The notes under the pieces are model-generated. The model made no database searches. It was not told the origin of the DNA and saw only the letters and a list, made by a program, of their open reading frames with translations. A stretch of 64,000 nucleotides of DNA, taken from the NCBI RefSeq assembly GCF_001613795.1, contig NZ_LPVZ01000024.1, positions 1 to 64,000 of the forward strand, read 5' to 3'. This document shows positions 34,301 to 43,339 of the stretch, one piece after another. The stretch is from Thalassospira sp. MCCC 1A01148. Lineage in GTDB: Bacteria; Pseudomonadota; Alphaproteobacteria; Rhodospirillales; Thalassospiraceae. Within the stretch, counting starts at the first letter, position 1. Each line of letters begins with the position of its first letter. The translations under genes and the position numbers were made by a program.

Positions 34301-35089
34301 CTAGCGTTTCAGGAAGGCAGACAGTGTCAAAAGCACTGCATCGGGTTTCTCGGCATGCACCCAGTGGCCTGCGCCCTTGATGCTTGTAAAGGCCGCCTTG
34401 GGAAACAGCGCCTTGATGTGATCGCGGTCCTTGGGATCGACATAGTGCGAGTTCGCACCCGAAATAAACAGCACATCGCCATCATACTGTTCGGCAAGCC
34501 CGTCTTTTGGCCAGCCGGTAATATCATCAAGATGGTTGGCCATGGCATCTATATTGACCTGCCATGACATCGCACCACTATCCTTGTCGGTTGCGACATT
34601 CTGGGCAAGGAACTGGCGAACGCCTTTTTCAGACACCCCGGACGAGAGCGCGTCCTCAACCTCGGCGCGGCGCGAAATGGCCGAGAAATCAACGCCACGC
34701 ATGGCATTGATAAAGCCGCTATAATCGTGGTCATAGGAAACCGGGGCAATGTCGACCACCACAAGATCGGCAACCAAAGTGGCATCGGCCGAAAGTGCCA
34801 GCACCATGGACGCCTTGCCACCCATGGAATGCCCGACCAAATGCACCGGCTTGTCGGAAACATCGCCGATCAGTTCAGCCAGGTCAGAAGCCATGGCGGG
34901 ATAGGTCATCTCCGCATCCCAGTCGGAGCGTCCGTGATTGCGCAAATCGGCGGTGACAACGTGATACTTTTCCGCCAATCGCCGGGCGATGGCCGTCCAG
35001 TTCCGCGCCTGACCAAAAAGGCCATGGACAATCACGATGGTGCCGTTGTCACGGTTTTCTTCGCCAAAGGCGTAATGGGCAAGCTTCAT
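34301..35089 (-). CDS. Alpha/beta fold hydrolase (YbfF-like esterase)
   Basis: A 262-residue hydrolase. It has the oxyanion region VIVHGLFGQARNW (about 19-31), nucleophile elbow GHSMGG with S88, and the catalytic His in GAGHWVHAEKP near the C-terminus; the acid is in SHYVDPKDRDH. The pattern (HGLFGxxxNW, GHSMGGK) matches the YbfF/ABHD11-type acyl-ester hydrolases. ATG 35089 (MKLAHYAF) is preferred over 35098. First gene of a two-gene unit with the Nudix gene. Confidence 0.86.
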   Translation of the reverse strand: MKLAHYAFGEENRDNGTIVIVHGLFGQARNWTAIARRLAEKYHVVTADLRNHGRSDWDAEMTYPAMASDLAELIGDVSDKPVHLVGHSMGGKASMVLALSADATLVADLVVVDIAPVSYDHDYSGFINAMRGVDFSAISRRAEVEDALSSGVSEKGVRQFLAQNVATDKDSGAMSWQVNIDAMANHLDDITGWPKDGLAEQYDGDVLFISGANSHYVDPKDRDHIKALFPKAAFTSIKGAGHWVHAEKPDAVLLTLSAFLKR

Positions 35090-35170
35090 GGAAACCAACT
35101 TCTGCGCAATTCGAACGGGGGTCGATCCCCCTTAATAGCGGTGCAAACTGCGAAGGTGAAGTGCCCAAAC

Positions 35171-35209
35171 AAAAACACCTCCGCAACAACGAGATGCGGA
35201 GGCGTTTTT
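35171..35209 (-). terminator. Terminator of the 53-codon microprotein gene
   Basis: AAAAACaCCTCCGCA and TGCGGAGGcGTTTTT pair with a single A/C mismatch around an ACAACGAGA loop and T-runs on both sides. It lies 46 nt beyond the stop codon at 35255 and about 80 nt upstream of the hydrolase start. Confidence 0.88.
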
Positions 35210-35254
35210 AAGCGTACCGATTGAACGGTCGCAGGGTGTGGTCAGCCGCGGCAA

Positions 35255-35416
35255 TTACGCGCCAGCAGCAACACCACCGTGGGGCTTGTTGTGTGCGCCA
35301 AACAGGGCACCAACTTTGCGTACCAGTGCAACAAGCATCTGACGCATAGCCTGTGCACGGAGATGTTCAGCTTCACGCTGCAGGGCAACCAGGTCATAAT
35401 CACGATACATTTTCAT
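35255..35416 (-). CDS. 53-residue conserved-looking small basic protein
   Basis: ATG 35416 follows a GAGGAAAC ribosome site and the frame ends TAA at 35257, followed by a perfect terminator, so this is a complete free-standing gene although short. The product (MKMYRDYDLVALQREAEHLR, continuing AQAMRQMLVALVRKVGALFG) is a probable amphipathic helix with several basic residues, then a flexible HNKPHGGVAAGA tail. The helix spacing and LRAQAMRQM pattern recall small alphaproteobacterial proteins of unknown role with EAxxLRAxAxR motifs (such as RSP_7527-like or DUF1127-like proteins); this likeness is tentative. Confidence 0.75.
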   Translation of the reverse strand: MKMYRDYDLVALQREAEHLRAQAMRQMLVALVRKVGALFGAHNKPHGGVAAGA

Positions 35417-35840
35417 GTCCGTTTCCTCATAAAATCATCCGGCATTGTTCCCGCCGGGGTTTCGCGATGTGTTTCGTTAAACCCGGTGTACGCCTGTTTG
35501 ATCATACCGACGAGAAGAGTTTTATCACCCCAAACATGCATTTGGCGCATACCTATTTATCCTGCGGTCACATTTTTGCCATGCGCGGTCATCATGTTTG
35601 TTTCATGACAAATAAGGCCCTTGTTTCTCTTGGATTTTTCACAAAAAACCCACTACCACCAACGCATCCGGAGACACCTTCGTGACATAATCATCGACTT
35701 TGGAGCCCTTTGACATTGCAACCGCAGAAGAAAAACCAACGAAAACTGTTTTTCTCAGGCGGGATTTTCTCTCAATTCGGTCGAATTTGGTGACGTTTTC
35801 GCCAGACTCCGGGCAAACAATTTTGCATAGCTCTTCAAAA
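35417..35840. other. Gene-free region
   Basis: Nothing convincing is seen. Antisense and sense frames through 35639-36155 have unusual composition and cross the terminator at 35841, so they are not accepted as genes. The stretch 35417-35640 holds the promoter of the small gene at 35255. Confidence 0.5.
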
Positions 35841-35880
35841 ATACAAAAACGGCAATATTCAATATTGATATTGCCGTTCT
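35841..35880 (-). terminator. Terminator of the succinate-semialdehyde dehydrogenase gene
   Basis: AACGGCAATAT (35848-35858) and ATATTGCCGTT (35868-35878) form a perfect 11-bp stem with a 9-nt loop; on the minus strand it runs into TTTTGTAT. It lies 70 nt beyond the stop at 35949. Confidence 0.85.
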
Positions 35881-35948
35881 GCGATCTTTCAAGTTGCTTG
35901 CCAATATCGCGTATCAAACCGCTTTGGCTAGCTGACAGGCTTCGAGTC

Positions 35949-37487
35949 TTAAAGCGCGTAGTTGAGATATTTGGGTTCAAGATATTCCTCAAGCCCCCAA
36001 TGCCCGCCTTCCCGGCCCTGACCGCTTTCCTTTACCCCGCCAAACGGCGCGCCTTCGTGGCTTGTCGTGCCATCATTGATGCCGACCACACCGGTCTCAA
36101 GCCGGTCTGCCAGACGTTGAATGCGACCGATGTCACGACTGTAGATATAAGATGACAACCCGGTTCGCACACGATTGGAAAGTTTGATTACTTCGTCCTC
36201 GGTGCCAAACCGATAGATCGGCGCAACCGGGGCAAACAGTTCCTCGTCAAAGCAATCCGCATTATCGGGCACATCGGTCATGACAAGCGTGCGGGTGAAG
36301 AAGCCTTCTTCGGGCAAGGGGGCACCATAGATCAGGGTTGCTCCGCGTTTTTGGGCATCGGCCACAAGGCGTTCGACCTTCGCCACCGCCTGCCGATTGA
36401 TCAGTGGCCCCAATTCCGCACCCGGCACAAACCCGTTGCCGATTGTTTGTGCCTTGCTGGCCGCAACAAACTTTTCGACAAAGGCATCATAAACACCGTC
36501 CTGGACGAAAATGCGATTGGCGCAAACGCAGGTCTGGCCACTGTTGCGGAACTTTGAAATCATCGCGCCGGCAACAGCCGCGTCAAGATCAGCATCGTCC
36601 ATGACGATAAAGGGGGCATTGCCGCCAAGCTCCAGCGACAACTTTTTCATCGTTGGTGCGCATTGTTCCATCAACCGTTTGCCCACCGATGTTGAACCGG
36701 TGAAGGAAAGCATGCGCACACGGTGATCGCCTGTCAGGGCCTCGCCTATCGGATGGGGAAGACCAGTCACGACGTTAAACACCCCGGCAGGGAAACCGGC
36801 CTGTTCGGCCAATTTGGCTGCTGCCAGCGCGGACAGCGGGGTATCCTCCGCCGGTTTGACAATCACGGTACACCCTGCCGCCAGCGCAGGCGCACATTTA
36901 CGCACCACCATGGTCAGCGGGAAGTTCCATGGTGTAATGGCCGCAACCACACCCACCGGGTGCTTTTGGACGACAACACGCCGATCACGCTGGGTTGCCG
37001 GCATGGTCTGACCGTAGGCGCGCTTGGCTTCTTCGCTGTACCATTCGGCATAGGCAATCGCACCGACCACTTCGCGCCTTGCCTGATCAAGGGGCTTGCC
37101 TTGCTCAAGGGTGATGAGGGCGGCCAATTCTTCCTGATGGGCTTCGAGCAAATCGCGCCAGCGGTGCAAAATAGCCGCCCGTTCGCGCGCAAGCATTCCA
37201 GACCAGGACGGAAAGGCTGCATGGGCCGCGTCAATCGCCTGACGCGCCTCGGATGTACGCATGAACGGCACAGCACCTATGACATCGCCCTTGGCAGGAT
37301 CAAGGACATCGAGCGTTTCGCGGCTATCCGCCGGGCGCCAGACACCATTGATATAGGCGTGCTTCAGGTTCCAGTCCCGGATAACCGCACGCGCGCGTCC
37401 GCGGCCTTCCTGAATAATGGCGTCAAGAGCCTGAGAGTCCGGGGCAGACTGCGTAGGCGATGCGTTATTGCGGGTGGCAGCAGGCAT
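35949..37487 (-). CDS. gabD: NAD(P)-dependent succinate-semialdehyde dehydrogenase
   Basis: A 512-residue aldehyde dehydrogenase, closest in pattern to GabD: LEQGKPLDQARREV (about 128), ITPWNFPLTMVVRK (about 184), GSTSVGKRLM, catalytic E286 in LELGGNAPFIV and catalytic C320 in GQTCVCANR. It oxidises succinate semialdehyde (from GABA or 4-hydroxybutyrate) to succinate. ATG 37487 is chosen over the frame open to 37523. No GABA transaminase lies beside it, so the physiological source is unknown. A clean terminator follows. Confidence 0.9.
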   Translation of the reverse strand: MPAATRNNASPTQSAPDSQALDAIIQEGRGRARAVIRDWNLKHAYINGVWRPADSRETLDVLDPAKGDVIGAVPFMRTSEARQAIDAAHAAFPSWSGMLARERAAILHRWRDLLEAHQEELAALITLEQGKPLDQARREVVGAIAYAEWYSEEAKRAYGQTMPATQRDRRVVVQKHPVGVVAAITPWNFPLTMVVRKCAPALAAGCTVIVKPAEDTPLSALAAAKLAEQAGFPAGVFNVVTGLPHPIGEALTGDHRVRMLSFTGSTSVGKRLMEQCAPTMKKLSLELGGNAPFIVMDDADLDAAVAGAMISKFRNSGQTCVCANRIFVQDGVYDAFVEKFVAASKAQTIGNGFVPGAELGPLINRQAVAKVERLVADAQKRGATLIYGAPLPEEGFFTRTLVMTDVPDNADCFDEELFAPVAPIYRFGTEDEVIKLSNRVRTGLSSYIYSRDIGRIQRLADRLETGVVGINDGTTSHEGAPFGGVKESGQGREGGHWGLEEYLEPKYLNYAL

Positions 37488-37685
37488 GGGCGAACGTTTC
37501 CTTGGCGCGCAATGACAGAACAATCATGAGATCACGCGCTTGTGATTACGGTTTCGGGGGCGTTGCTGGGACACTAAGCCTTGCGGCGGGTCGATGGCAA
37601 CAACATGCTTACATCCCAACATAATAATCCAAACTGTACGCTGCACCCGGAGAGACACATTAACGCGTTTTTAGAGAGAGAACAC

Positions 37686-38153
37686 ATGATGAAGAACCTC
37701 CTTACCGCAGGAATCCTTGGAACAGTGATGTTCGCAGGGGCCGCTTTCCCGATGATGGCACAGGCTGATGAGGCATCCGACAATGCGTTGGTCGAGAACC
37801 GCAAGATGTTGATGGATGGGATCGGTGGTGCGATGGGTACATTGGGCTGCTTTATGAAAGGCCAGTGTGAACTGCCTGACCCGGTTCTGGCCAATCTGGC
37901 AAAGGGTATTGCTTTTTCGGCGGGCGCTGCCCCGGAAGCATTTGAACCGCAAACCCCGGATGCGTCCGTAAAGACCACCGCAAGTGCCGACATCTGGTCC
38001 AATTGGGATGATTTCGCCGGTCGCTTCCCCGAATTGCAGCAGGCCGCCCTCGCCCTTGCCGATGCGGTCGGTGACAAGGGCGCCATGGGGGCCGCGATGG
38101 GCAATCTTGGCAAGTCATGCAAGGGCTGCCACGACGAGTTCCGCACCAAATAA
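37686..38153 (+). CDS. cycP: Cytochrome c' (class II c-type cytochrome)
   Basis: A 155-residue periplasmic haem protein. Signal peptide 1-27 (cleavage AQA before DEA), a four-helix bundle pattern, and the C-terminal haem-binding motif C145-K-G-C148-H149 typical of class II cytochromes c. Cytochromes c' bind NO and are thought to protect against nitrosative stress. A GAGAGAAC ribosome site precedes ATG 37686. It converges on a cytochrome b561 gene, its common genomic partner, with a shared terminator. Confidence 0.9.
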   Translation: MMKNLLTAGILGTVMFAGAAFPMMAQADEASDNALVENRKMLMDGIGGAMGTLGCFMKGQCELPDPVLANLAKGIAFSAGAAPEAFEPQTPDASVKTTASADIWSNWDDFAGRFPELQQAALALADAVGDKGAMGAAMGNLGKSCKGCHDEFRTK

Positions 38154-38200
38154 AGTTTGATCTGGCGCCCCGGCCAGATCATGGGGCTTACTTGCAAATC

Positions 38201-38242
38201 AAAAAGGCCAGCGTTCCTTCGACAGAACGTTGGCCTTTTTTT
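38201..38242. terminator. Bidirectional terminator between cytochrome c' and cytochrome b561
   Basis: AAAAAGGCCA-CGTTC and GAACG-TGGCCTTTTTT pair with one mismatch around CTTCGACA; T-runs lie on both strands. Confidence 0.88.
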
Positions 38243-38265
38243 ATTGTCCGGGATCTTACCCCGAA

Positions 38266-38967
38266 CTAGCCACGCGCCAGCGTAACACCACCCCAAACCA
38301 CAAGCGCACAGACAATCAGGATCGCAATCCCCAGCAAGGGTGAAGCAAACCGAATGTTTGCAAAGCGCCCTGCCAACTCGGCGGGCACGCGGCGGGTGCC
38401 AATCACAATCGCCCGGATCAGGTTTTCGCGTTTGACGGCCAGATAGAACAGGGCGGCAAAAACGTGCAATCCGACCGCCCCATAGATCAGATTGATATTG
38501 GTTTGATGGATCCAGTTCATGGTGCTGGTAAAGTCGGAACTGACATAGGCAACAAGCGGCCCGTCAAAGAAAAGGAAAGTATTCTCGCTGGCAAACAGGC
38601 CAGATACCGCTTGCACCCCGACCAGAAGAATCATCACCGCGACCATCCAGCCCCCGGCGGGATTGTGCCCGGCATATGTCAATTCAGACACAGAACCGTT
38701 GGGCAATTTGCGCAAGTAATCGATAACCCGACGTGGACCGGTCAGGAAATCAGCAAAGCGGGCGTTTGAGCTGCCAACAAAGCCCCAGATGAGGCGAAAG
38801 ATCACAAGCGCCAGAACGCTGTATCCGGCAATGGCATGGACATCAATCATCACCTCCCGATTGGCCCACCAGGCAGTGACGATGGCAATAACAAGAGCCC
38901 AGTGAAACAGGCGAACCGGGAAATCCCAGAGTTTGACTTTCTTTTCTTCCGACGTCTGGTTGCTCAT
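38266..38967 (-). CDS. Cytochrome b561-type membrane protein
   Basis: A 233-residue integral membrane protein of the bacterial cytochrome b561 / cytochrome b/b6-like family. Helix 1 reads FHWALVIAIVTAWW, with a haem-ligand type His; further His are in VHAIAGYSVLALVIF and in GLHVFAALFYLAVKR. An IRLIWGF motif is seen as FRLIWGFVGSS. These proteins shuttle electrons from the quinone pool to periplasmic acceptors such as cytochrome c'. The gene is convergent with the cytochrome c' gene. Start ATG 38967 is unambiguous. Confidence 0.88.
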   Translation of the reverse strand: MSNQTSEEKKVKLWDFPVRLFHWALVIAIVTAWWANREVMIDVHAIAGYSVLALVIFRLIWGFVGSSNARFADFLTGPRRVIDYLRKLPNGSVSELTYAGHNPAGGWMVAVMILLVGVQAVSGLFASENTFLFFDGPLVAYVSSDFTSTMNWIHQTNINLIYGAVGLHVFAALFYLAVKRENLIRAIVIGTRRVPAELAGRFANIRFASPLLGIAILIVCALVVWGGVTLARG

Positions 38968-39152
38968 CGGGCCTCTCTCTTTGCACGATCAGGGGTTATA
39001 TGGTTTTGAAAATGCCAACCCGCACTTTCGGCCAAGAAGCTTAAAAACAGGTCAACTTCCATATCAGATGCTGATCAGCCCTAAGAACGGCGTCAACCAA
39101 GGATTACAACATTGCTGGAACGCAAAATTTGGCAAACTCATGATTCTTTAAT

Positions 39153-39167
39153 TGAAAATCATTCTCA
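39153..39167 (+). promoter_or_regulatory. Fur-box-like site upstream of the iron operon
   Basis: TGAAAATCATTCTCA is a 7-1-7 inverted repeat matching the Fur consensus (TGATAATnATTATCA) at most positions, 141 nt upstream of imelysin 1. Its reverse complement, TGAGAATGATTTTCA, differs by one base from the second site at 44645-44659. Confidence 0.8.
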
Positions 39168-39308
39168 CAAGCAGTATCAATTGGCGGAAGCAGAGTGATC
39201 AGGGTCACAGTTCATGTGCGCGTTCAGTCGTTGGGCGTGACGGATTTTCACCTTGATCGAAGGGGCTTTTGCCCTTGGCTCACCATTCAGGGATAGATGG
39301 GAACTCCT

Positions 39309-40577
39309 ATGAAGATCGCAAAGATTCTGGGTACGGCCGCACTGGTCTCTACCCTTGGCGCGCAGGCATATGCCGCACCGGCCGCCAAAGACGTGCTGAC
39401 CACTTATGCCGATATCGCGCATGCCGGTTACGAGGACTCACTGATCACCGCCAAGGAATTGCAGGCGACGATTGATGAACTGGTTGCAAATCCGTCGGCT
39501 GCGACCTTTGATGCCGCGAAATCCGCATGGCTGGCGTCGCGCGTTCCCTATCAGCAGACCGAAGTTTATCGTTTCGGCAACGCGATTGTTGATGACTGGG
39601 AAGGCAAGGTTAATGCCTGGCCGCTTGATGAAGGCCTGATCGACTATGTCGAAACCGGCCTTTACGGCGAAGAAAGCGAAGAAAACCCGGCATACACCGC
39701 CAATGTGATTGCCAATCCGACGCTGACCATTTCGGGCGAAACCATCGATGCCTCGACCATCGATACCGCACTGCTTGAAAGCCTGCATGAAGTTGACGAC
39801 GTCGAAGCAAACGTTGCCACCGGCTACCACGCCATTGAATTCCTTCTTTGGGGTCAGGACCTCAACGGGACCGATGCCGGTGCCGGCGAACGTAAATGGA
39901 CCGACTATGCATCGGGTGATGCCTGCACCAATGGTAATTGCGACCGTCGTGGTGAATATCTTCAGGCAGCAGTTGATCTGATGGTTTCTGATCTTGAATG
40001 GATGACCGCGCAGTGGGCCGAAGGCGGCGAAGCACGCGAAACCGTTCTTGAAGGTGATGGCGTTCCGGGCCTGACTGCGATTGTAACCGGCATGGGTTCG
40101 CTGTCTTATGGCGAACTGGGCGGCGAGCGTACCAAACTCGGCCTGTTGCTGCATGATCCGGAAGAAGAGCATGACTGCTTCTCGGACAACACCCACAACA
40201 GCCACTTCTATGACGCACTGGGCATCCAGAACGTTTACCTTGGCCGATACACCCGTGTTGACGGTTCGGTTGTTGAAGGTCCGTCGCTTTCTGATCTGGT
40301 TGCGGCCAATGACGCGGCACTCGACACCGAACTGCGCGCCAAGCTGGCGGCATCGGTTGTTGCCGGTAAAGTCATGGTCACCCGCGCACAGGCTGGCGAA
40401 GCCTTTGATCAGCTGATCGCCATGGGCAACGAAGATGGCAATGCCGTCGTTCAGTCCTTTGTTGATGCGCTTGTCGATCAGACCAAATCGATCGAACAGA
40501 TCATCGCTGCGGTTGGCATTGACGGGATTGAGTTCGAAGGTTCTGACAGCCTCGACAACCCGGCTGCCGTGAACTAA
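39309..40577 (+). CDS. Imelysin family iron-regulated protein 1 (IrpA/M75-like)
   Basis: A 422-residue secreted protein: signal 1-22 (cleavage AYA before APA), then two imelysin half-domains with the family motif GYHAIEF (G172-x-H174-xx-E177), RRGEYLQAAVDLM and GQDLNGTDAG. Imelysin/ICMP proteins sit in iron-regulated operons and are thought to take part in periplasmic iron or haem handling; peptidase activity is doubtful. A Fur-like box lies upstream. ATG 39309 gives a proper signal; ATG 39297 adds four residues. First of four co-directional iron genes; a terminator-like hairpin follows it. Confidence 0.92.
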   Translation: MKIAKILGTAALVSTLGAQAYAAPAAKDVLTTYADIAHAGYEDSLITAKELQATIDELVANPSAATFDAAKSAWLASRVPYQQTEVYRFGNAIVDDWEGKVNAWPLDEGLIDYVETGLYGEESEENPAYTANVIANPTLTISGETIDASTIDTALLESLHEVDDVEANVATGYHAIEFLLWGQDLNGTDAGAGERKWTDYASGDACTNGNCDRRGEYLQAAVDLMVSDLEWMTAQWAEGGEARETVLEGDGVPGLTAIVTGMGSLSYGELGGERTKLGLLLHDPEEEHDCFSDNTHNSHFYDALGIQNVYLGRYTRVDGSVVEGPSLSDLVAANDAALDTELRAKLAASVVAGKVMVTRAQAGEAFDQLIAMGNEDGNAVVQSFVDALVDQTKSIEQIIAAVGIDGIEFEGSDSLDNPAAVN

Positions 40578-40611
40578 TCGTGATCATCAGGCACCTGCCT
40601 GACTGACTGTG

Positions 40612-40647
40612 AACGGCGGGGGATGAAGTCTCCCGCCGTTTGCTTTT
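40612..40647 (+). terminator. Internal terminator/attenuator after imelysin 1
   Basis: AACGGCGGG (40612-40620) and CCCGCCGTT (40632-40640) form a 9-bp GC-rich stem followed by TGCTTTT. It probably reduces transcription into the next gene, which starts 22 nt later, rather than ending the operon. Confidence 0.75.
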
Positions 40648-40668
40648 ACCCCGAACTAGAAGACTTCC

Positions 40669-42132
40669 ATGAACCGTCCCGCACCGAGATCTTCGTTTTC
40701 ACCTGCATTCTGCTTGGCGGCAATTGGCTTTCTCCTTGCGCCAATCGCCGTCAATGCACAAACCATCGGTGACCCTGCCCTGCCCGGCGGCGAAACAAGC
40801 TGGACCGGGGCAAAGGGGCGCAATGCCTTCATGCACCAGTCAGCCAACATGAGCTTTGAAAAGCGGCTTGATTTCAAGCTGGGTGAAGCCCTTTTTCAAA
40901 GATTGTGGGTTACCGCCCCGACCCGGACCAAGGCGGCAGACGGTTTGGGACCACTGTTTAATTCACGCGCCTGCAGTGGATGCCACATCCGAAATGGCCG
41001 CGGTCATCCGGTTGACGAAAGTGATAGCGACGCCGGGGCAACATCAATGTTGCTACGCCTGTCCATCCCACCACAAACCACCGCGCAACTCCGCGATCAT
41101 CTGGATGGAAAGCAGGCCACCATTCCCGACCCGGTTTATGGCGGCCAGTTTCAGGATTTCTCGATCCCCGGCATTCAGGCCGAGGGGCGGGTCACGGTAA
41201 CCTACACAACGACCGACGTTCTCTTGGCCGGGGGTGAGACGGTTACCTTGCGCAACCCAACCTATGAAATGACCGATCTGGCCTATGGGCCACTGCATCC
41301 CGACATCATGGTGTCCCCGCGCCTTGCCCCGCCGATGATTGGACTTGGGCTGCTGGAAGCCATTCCTGACAGCACTCTGATGGCGGCCAGTGATCCGCAG
41401 GATGACGACGGCGACGGCATTTCCGGGCGGTTTAATCAGGTTTGGGACATTTCCAAATCAGAAATGGCGATTGGCCGGTTTGGCTGGAAGGCTGGCATGC
41501 CGACCCTGGATCAGCAAAACCAGAATGCATTCCAGTTCGATATTGGCCTTTCCACCCCGCTTTATCCAAATGCCAGCGGTGACTGCACGACTGCGCAAAC
41601 GGATTGCATTACAGCACCCGATGGCAATGATGATGAATTCGAGGGGCTGGAAGTCCATTCGGTGATGACCGATCTGGTGCTGTATTACGCCCGTAACATC
41701 GCCCCGCCGGCCCGCACGAATGCCAATGACGCCGATGTTCTGGCCGGCGAAACGATCTTTGCAGCAATCGGCTGCGCATCCTGTCATACGCCGCGTTACG
41801 CGTTGCCCGAACGAGCCAACATGCCCGAACAGTCCGGGCAGATCATCTGGCCCTATACGGACTTGTTGCTTCATGACATGGGCGACGGCCTTGCAGATCA
41901 CCGGCCCGAGGCACAGGCATCCGGCACTGAATGGCGCACGCCGCCTCTTTGGGGCATCGGCCGCGCGCAAGAGATTGATCCACGCGCCCGCTTCCTGCAC
42001 GACGGCCGGGCCAGAACCATTCTTGAAGCGATCCTGTGGCATGGTGGCGAGGCCAAAAGCGCGCGCGATGCTGTCACAAGGATGCCACCGTCAGAGCGCA
42101 GTCAGTTGCTGGCGTTTCTGAAATCATTGTGA
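40669..42132 (+). CDS. Di-haem oxidoreductase, putative peroxidase (DUF1111)
   Basis: A 487-residue secreted protein of the di-haem oxidoreductase (DHOR/DUF1111) family. Signal peptide about 1-30 (cleavage VNA before QTI). Two c-type haem motifs: C102-S-G-C105-H106 and C369-A-S-C372-H373. PLFNSRACSGCHIRNGRGHP is the conserved first-haem context; DDDGDGISGRFN resembles the calcium-binding loop of the family. In iron-uptake loci this protein is paired with imelysins, possibly providing oxidase or peroxidase activity for ferrous iron or haem. It follows the attenuator after imelysin 1 and is 55 nt before imelysin 2. Confidence 0.92.
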   Translation: MNRPAPRSSFSPAFCLAAIGFLLAPIAVNAQTIGDPALPGGETSWTGAKGRNAFMHQSANMSFEKRLDFKLGEALFQRLWVTAPTRTKAADGLGPLFNSRACSGCHIRNGRGHPVDESDSDAGATSMLLRLSIPPQTTAQLRDHLDGKQATIPDPVYGGQFQDFSIPGIQAEGRVTVTYTTTDVLLAGGETVTLRNPTYEMTDLAYGPLHPDIMVSPRLAPPMIGLGLLEAIPDSTLMAASDPQDDDGDGISGRFNQVWDISKSEMAIGRFGWKAGMPTLDQQNQNAFQFDIGLSTPLYPNASGDCTTAQTDCITAPDGNDDEFEGLEVHSVMTDLVLYYARNIAPPARTNANDADVLAGETIFAAIGCASCHTPRYALPERANMPEQSGQIIWPYTDLLLHDMGDGLADHRPEAQASGTEWRTPPLWGIGRAQEIDPRARFLHDGRARTILEAILWHGGEAKSARDAVTRMPPSERSQLLAFLKSL

Positions 42133-42187
42133 TGCGCTACACCTTGCAGAACACGACATCAACCAAGTGGATATCGGGAAACGTGAT

Positions 42188-43315
42188 ATGATCTTCAAAC
42201 CCAACTGGCGCAGTTTGCTGCTTTCGACCACGACAGCAATGGCTTTTGGTCTGGCAAGCCCCGGTGCCCATGCCGATATCCCCGATGAAAACTATCAAGC
42301 GGTTTTGGCACATTTGCTGGGCACCGTCATGCCCCCCAAACTGGATGAATTTCATGCGTCAACCGAGACACTGACACAGGACTTCGAGAATTTCTGTTCT
42401 GACCCGGATGCGGGCGGACTTGAGGACGCCCAAACCGCCTTTCACGCCGCGATGGATATCTGGCAGGAAATCCAGCCTTGGCGGATGGGGCCGCTGGTTG
42501 CGAACGGCCGTGATCAGCATATCGAATACTGGCCGGACAAACATGGCACGGCGGCCCGTCAGTTCCGCAAACTGATGTTTGACAAACCAGCGGCCTATAC
42601 CGATCCCGAAAAGCTTGCCGGTGCCAGTGCAGCACTTCAAGGATTCCCGGCGCTTGAGGAAGTCCTTTTTGCCGATGATCACGGCGACCAGATGATTGCC
42701 GCTGATGAAGATGGCGTGTTCCTGTGCCAATATGGCACCGCGATTGCCACCAACCTTGGTACCCTATCGGCTGAATTGCAGGAAGAATGGCCTGCATTCG
42801 CCACTGCCATGGAAAATGCTGGCCCGGACAGCATGGATTATCCCACTGCCAAGTTTGCCGCGACCGATCTGTATCGTGCCCTTCACGAAGGCCTTTTGAT
42901 CATCTCGACACAGAAGCTTGCCCGCCCGCTTGGCGAGAATGCCGAAGATGCACGCGCAAGCCGCGCCGAAAGCCCGCTTTCGAAGCGTTCACTTCGCAAT
43001 ATTGAGCATAACCTGATTGGCCTGTTTGCGATCTATGACGGCAAATGGGGCGACATCGGTGAAGAAGGCAAGGGTCTGGCGGCCTTGATTGAAAACAGCC
43101 TGCTGGATCGGTCCTTCCGTCTTAACTGGCAAACAGTCGGTGACAGCGTTGCCAAGCTACCCCCCTCGGTCACCGAGGTTCTGGAACAGCCGGATGGCTA
43201 TGAGACGCTAACAGACCTTAAGGGGCAAATCGAATTCCTGACCACGCTTGTTGAGAACGATGTGGGCGGCAACACCCAGCTTGGCGGCGGCTTTAACGCC
43301 CTTGATGGTGACTAA
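42188..43315 (+). CDS. Imelysin family protein 2
   Basis: A 375-residue secreted imelysin (peptidase M75) protein. Signal peptide 1-29 (ending AHA). It has the imelysin-type patterns RMGPLVANGRDQHIEYWPD (about 100), FQAFP replaced here by LQGFPALEEVLFADD (about 150), and RSLRNIEHNLIGLFAIYDGK. The usual GxHxxE motif reads GFPALE, so the His is replaced by Pro, as in the imelysin branch paired with DUF1111. ATG 42188 is preferred; the frame upstream to 42167 lacks signal character. It lies between the di-haem gene and the DUF1513 gene, a conserved order in iron-uptake loci. Confidence 0.88.
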   Translation: MIFKPNWRSLLLSTTTAMAFGLASPGAHADIPDENYQAVLAHLLGTVMPPKLDEFHASTETLTQDFENFCSDPDAGGLEDAQTAFHAAMDIWQEIQPWRMGPLVANGRDQHIEYWPDKHGTAARQFRKLMFDKPAAYTDPEKLAGASAALQGFPALEEVLFADDHGDQMIAADEDGVFLCQYGTAIATNLGTLSAELQEEWPAFATAMENAGPDSMDYPTAKFAATDLYRALHEGLLIISTQKLARPLGENAEDARASRAESPLSKRSLRNIEHNLIGLFAIYDGKWGDIGEEGKGLAALIENSLLDRSFRLNWQTVGDSVAKLPPSVTEVLEQPDGYETLTDLKGQIEFLTTLVENDVGGNTQLGGGFNALDGD

Positions 43316-43339
43316 GGCACAGGGCGCAGGAGATCAAAG

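Noticed and set aside
35639..35992. A 117-codon minus-strand frame overlapping the end of the aldehyde dehydrogenase gene
   Set aside because: It crosses the terminator at 35841-35880, has no ribosome site of its own and no recognisable domain. The terminator explains the sequence better.
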